A DNA stretch of 5,866 nt from an uncultured Clostridia bacterium (lineage in GTDB: Bacteria; Bacillota; Clostridia; TANB77; CAG-508): positions 1 through 5,866 of the forward strand of contig CANRBU010000073.1 of NCBI GenBank assembly GCA_947628925.1, given 5' to 3'. The notes under the pieces were generated by a model, which did not search any database, was not told the DNA's origin, and worked only from the letters and a program-made list of their open reading frames with translations. The position numbers and the translations under genes were made by a program. Each line of letters opens with the position of its first letter. Within the stretch, counting starts at the first letter, position 1. Below, piece by piece: positions 5,339 through 5,866 of the stretch.

Positions 5339-5866
5339 TTACTTGCCTAAACAAAATTTTGAAAAAATTTCATCTAATATATCATCTGTTACAATTTCTC
5401 CAGTAATACTGCCTAAATTTTCTAAAATTTCTCTTAAAAATATGGCAATTATATCTAATGGCATTTGTTGTTTTATTGCATCTTGTGCCTTATCACAACT
5501 TTGTAATGCTTTATTTATAAAATTTTTATGCCTTACATTTGTTATTGTTAAATTATTATCTACATTAATTTTTTCAAATGCAAATAGTTCTTTTATTTTT
5601 TTATACAAATTTTCTATTCCTACATTTTCTTTTAAAGACATTGTAATAATATTTGCTGTTGTATTTGCTATTTCTGGTGTATCTTCTTTTATTTTTTGAT
5701 CTAAATCTATTTTATTTAATATAATAATTGATGTTTTTCCTAAAATTAAGTTCAAAATTTCTTTGTCTTCGCTTGTTAATTCTTTACTACTATCAAAAAT
5801 CGCTATTATTAAGTCTGCATCTTGTGCCATTTGTTTTGATTTTTCAATTCCTATTTTTTCAACTTC
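5339..5866 (-). CDS. mnmE: tRNA modification GTPase MnmE (TrmE), C-terminal 175 residues
   Basis: MnmE is the GTPase partner of MnmG in wobble-uridine modification, with potassium-stimulated GTP hydrolysis driven by G-domain dimerisation. The gene runs off the right edge in frame; the whole protein is normally about 455 residues, so the N-terminal folate-binding domain, the P-loop and the DTAG switch II lie outside. Visible residues begin EVEKIGIEKSKQ, the segment right after switch II. Then come a strand with IIAIFDSS, the G4 motif NKID (visible residues 51-54), a G5-like SLKENVGI, and the helical domain with a GSITGEIV segment. The protein ends in FCLGK, a variant of the conserved FCIGK tail, whose cysteine is a known functionally important residue of the family. 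By hand count this coding stretch is only about 22 percent G+C, clearly lower than mnmG. Confidence 0.97.
   Translation of the reverse strand, partial: EVEKIGIEKSKQMAQDADLIIAIFDSSKELTSEDKEILNLILGKTSIIILNKIDLDQKIKEDTPEIANTTANIITMSLKENVGIENLYKKIKELFAFEKINVDNNLTITNVRHKNFINKALQSCDKAQDAIKQQMPLDIIAIFLREILENLGSITGEIVTDDILDEIFSKFCLGK

Noticed and set aside
4981..5406. Two plus-strand frames (64 and 76 codons) across the mnmE-mnmG gap
   Set aside because: They are low-complexity Phe/Leu-rich translations of T-tracts without ribosome binding sites, and the second runs antisense into mnmE.

Overview
The window is a stretch of low-GC Gram-positive chromosome, most likely from a member of the Clostridia. 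It carries the conserved origin-proximal block mnmE - mnmG - rsmG - parA(soj) - parB(spo0J) - DUF4446, with every gene on the minus strand (read right to left). Class-level placement rests on the gene order, the DUF4446 gene directly after parB, the lack of a noc gene between rsmG and parA, strong AGGAG-type ribosome binding sites and a low GC content. I cannot name a genus.

Layout from right to left: 5866-5339 is the C-terminal 175 residues of MnmE. 5338-4929 is a 410-base, very AT-rich gap without a credible gene, holding two oppositely oriented DnaA-box-like 9-mers. 4928-3039 is a complete mnmG. 3026-2303 is rsmG, broken into two frames by one extra base near 2924. 2283-2242 is a perfect hairpin with a T-tract that ends the mnm/rsm unit, and a good promoter for the par genes overlaps it. 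2145-1375 is parA, about 1355-513 is parB, and 461-1 is a DUF4446 membrane-anchored protein whose last residues lie outside the window.

Two functional sets are neighbours. MnmE and MnmG together make the (carboxymethyl)aminomethyl group on the wobble uridine of certain tRNAs, and RsmG methylates G527 (E. coli numbering) of 16S rRNA, so the right half is RNA modification. ParA and ParB handle chromosome segregation and origin organisation, and DUF4446 is an uncharacterised partner by position.

This is mostly a familiar housekeeping locus and I see no new multi-gene system. The points most worth a second look are the rsmG frameshift (clear from the strong ribosome binding site and the homology on both sides of the break), the unusually long mnmE-mnmG gap with its DnaA-box pair, and the terminator whose loop holds the -35 element of the parA promoter.
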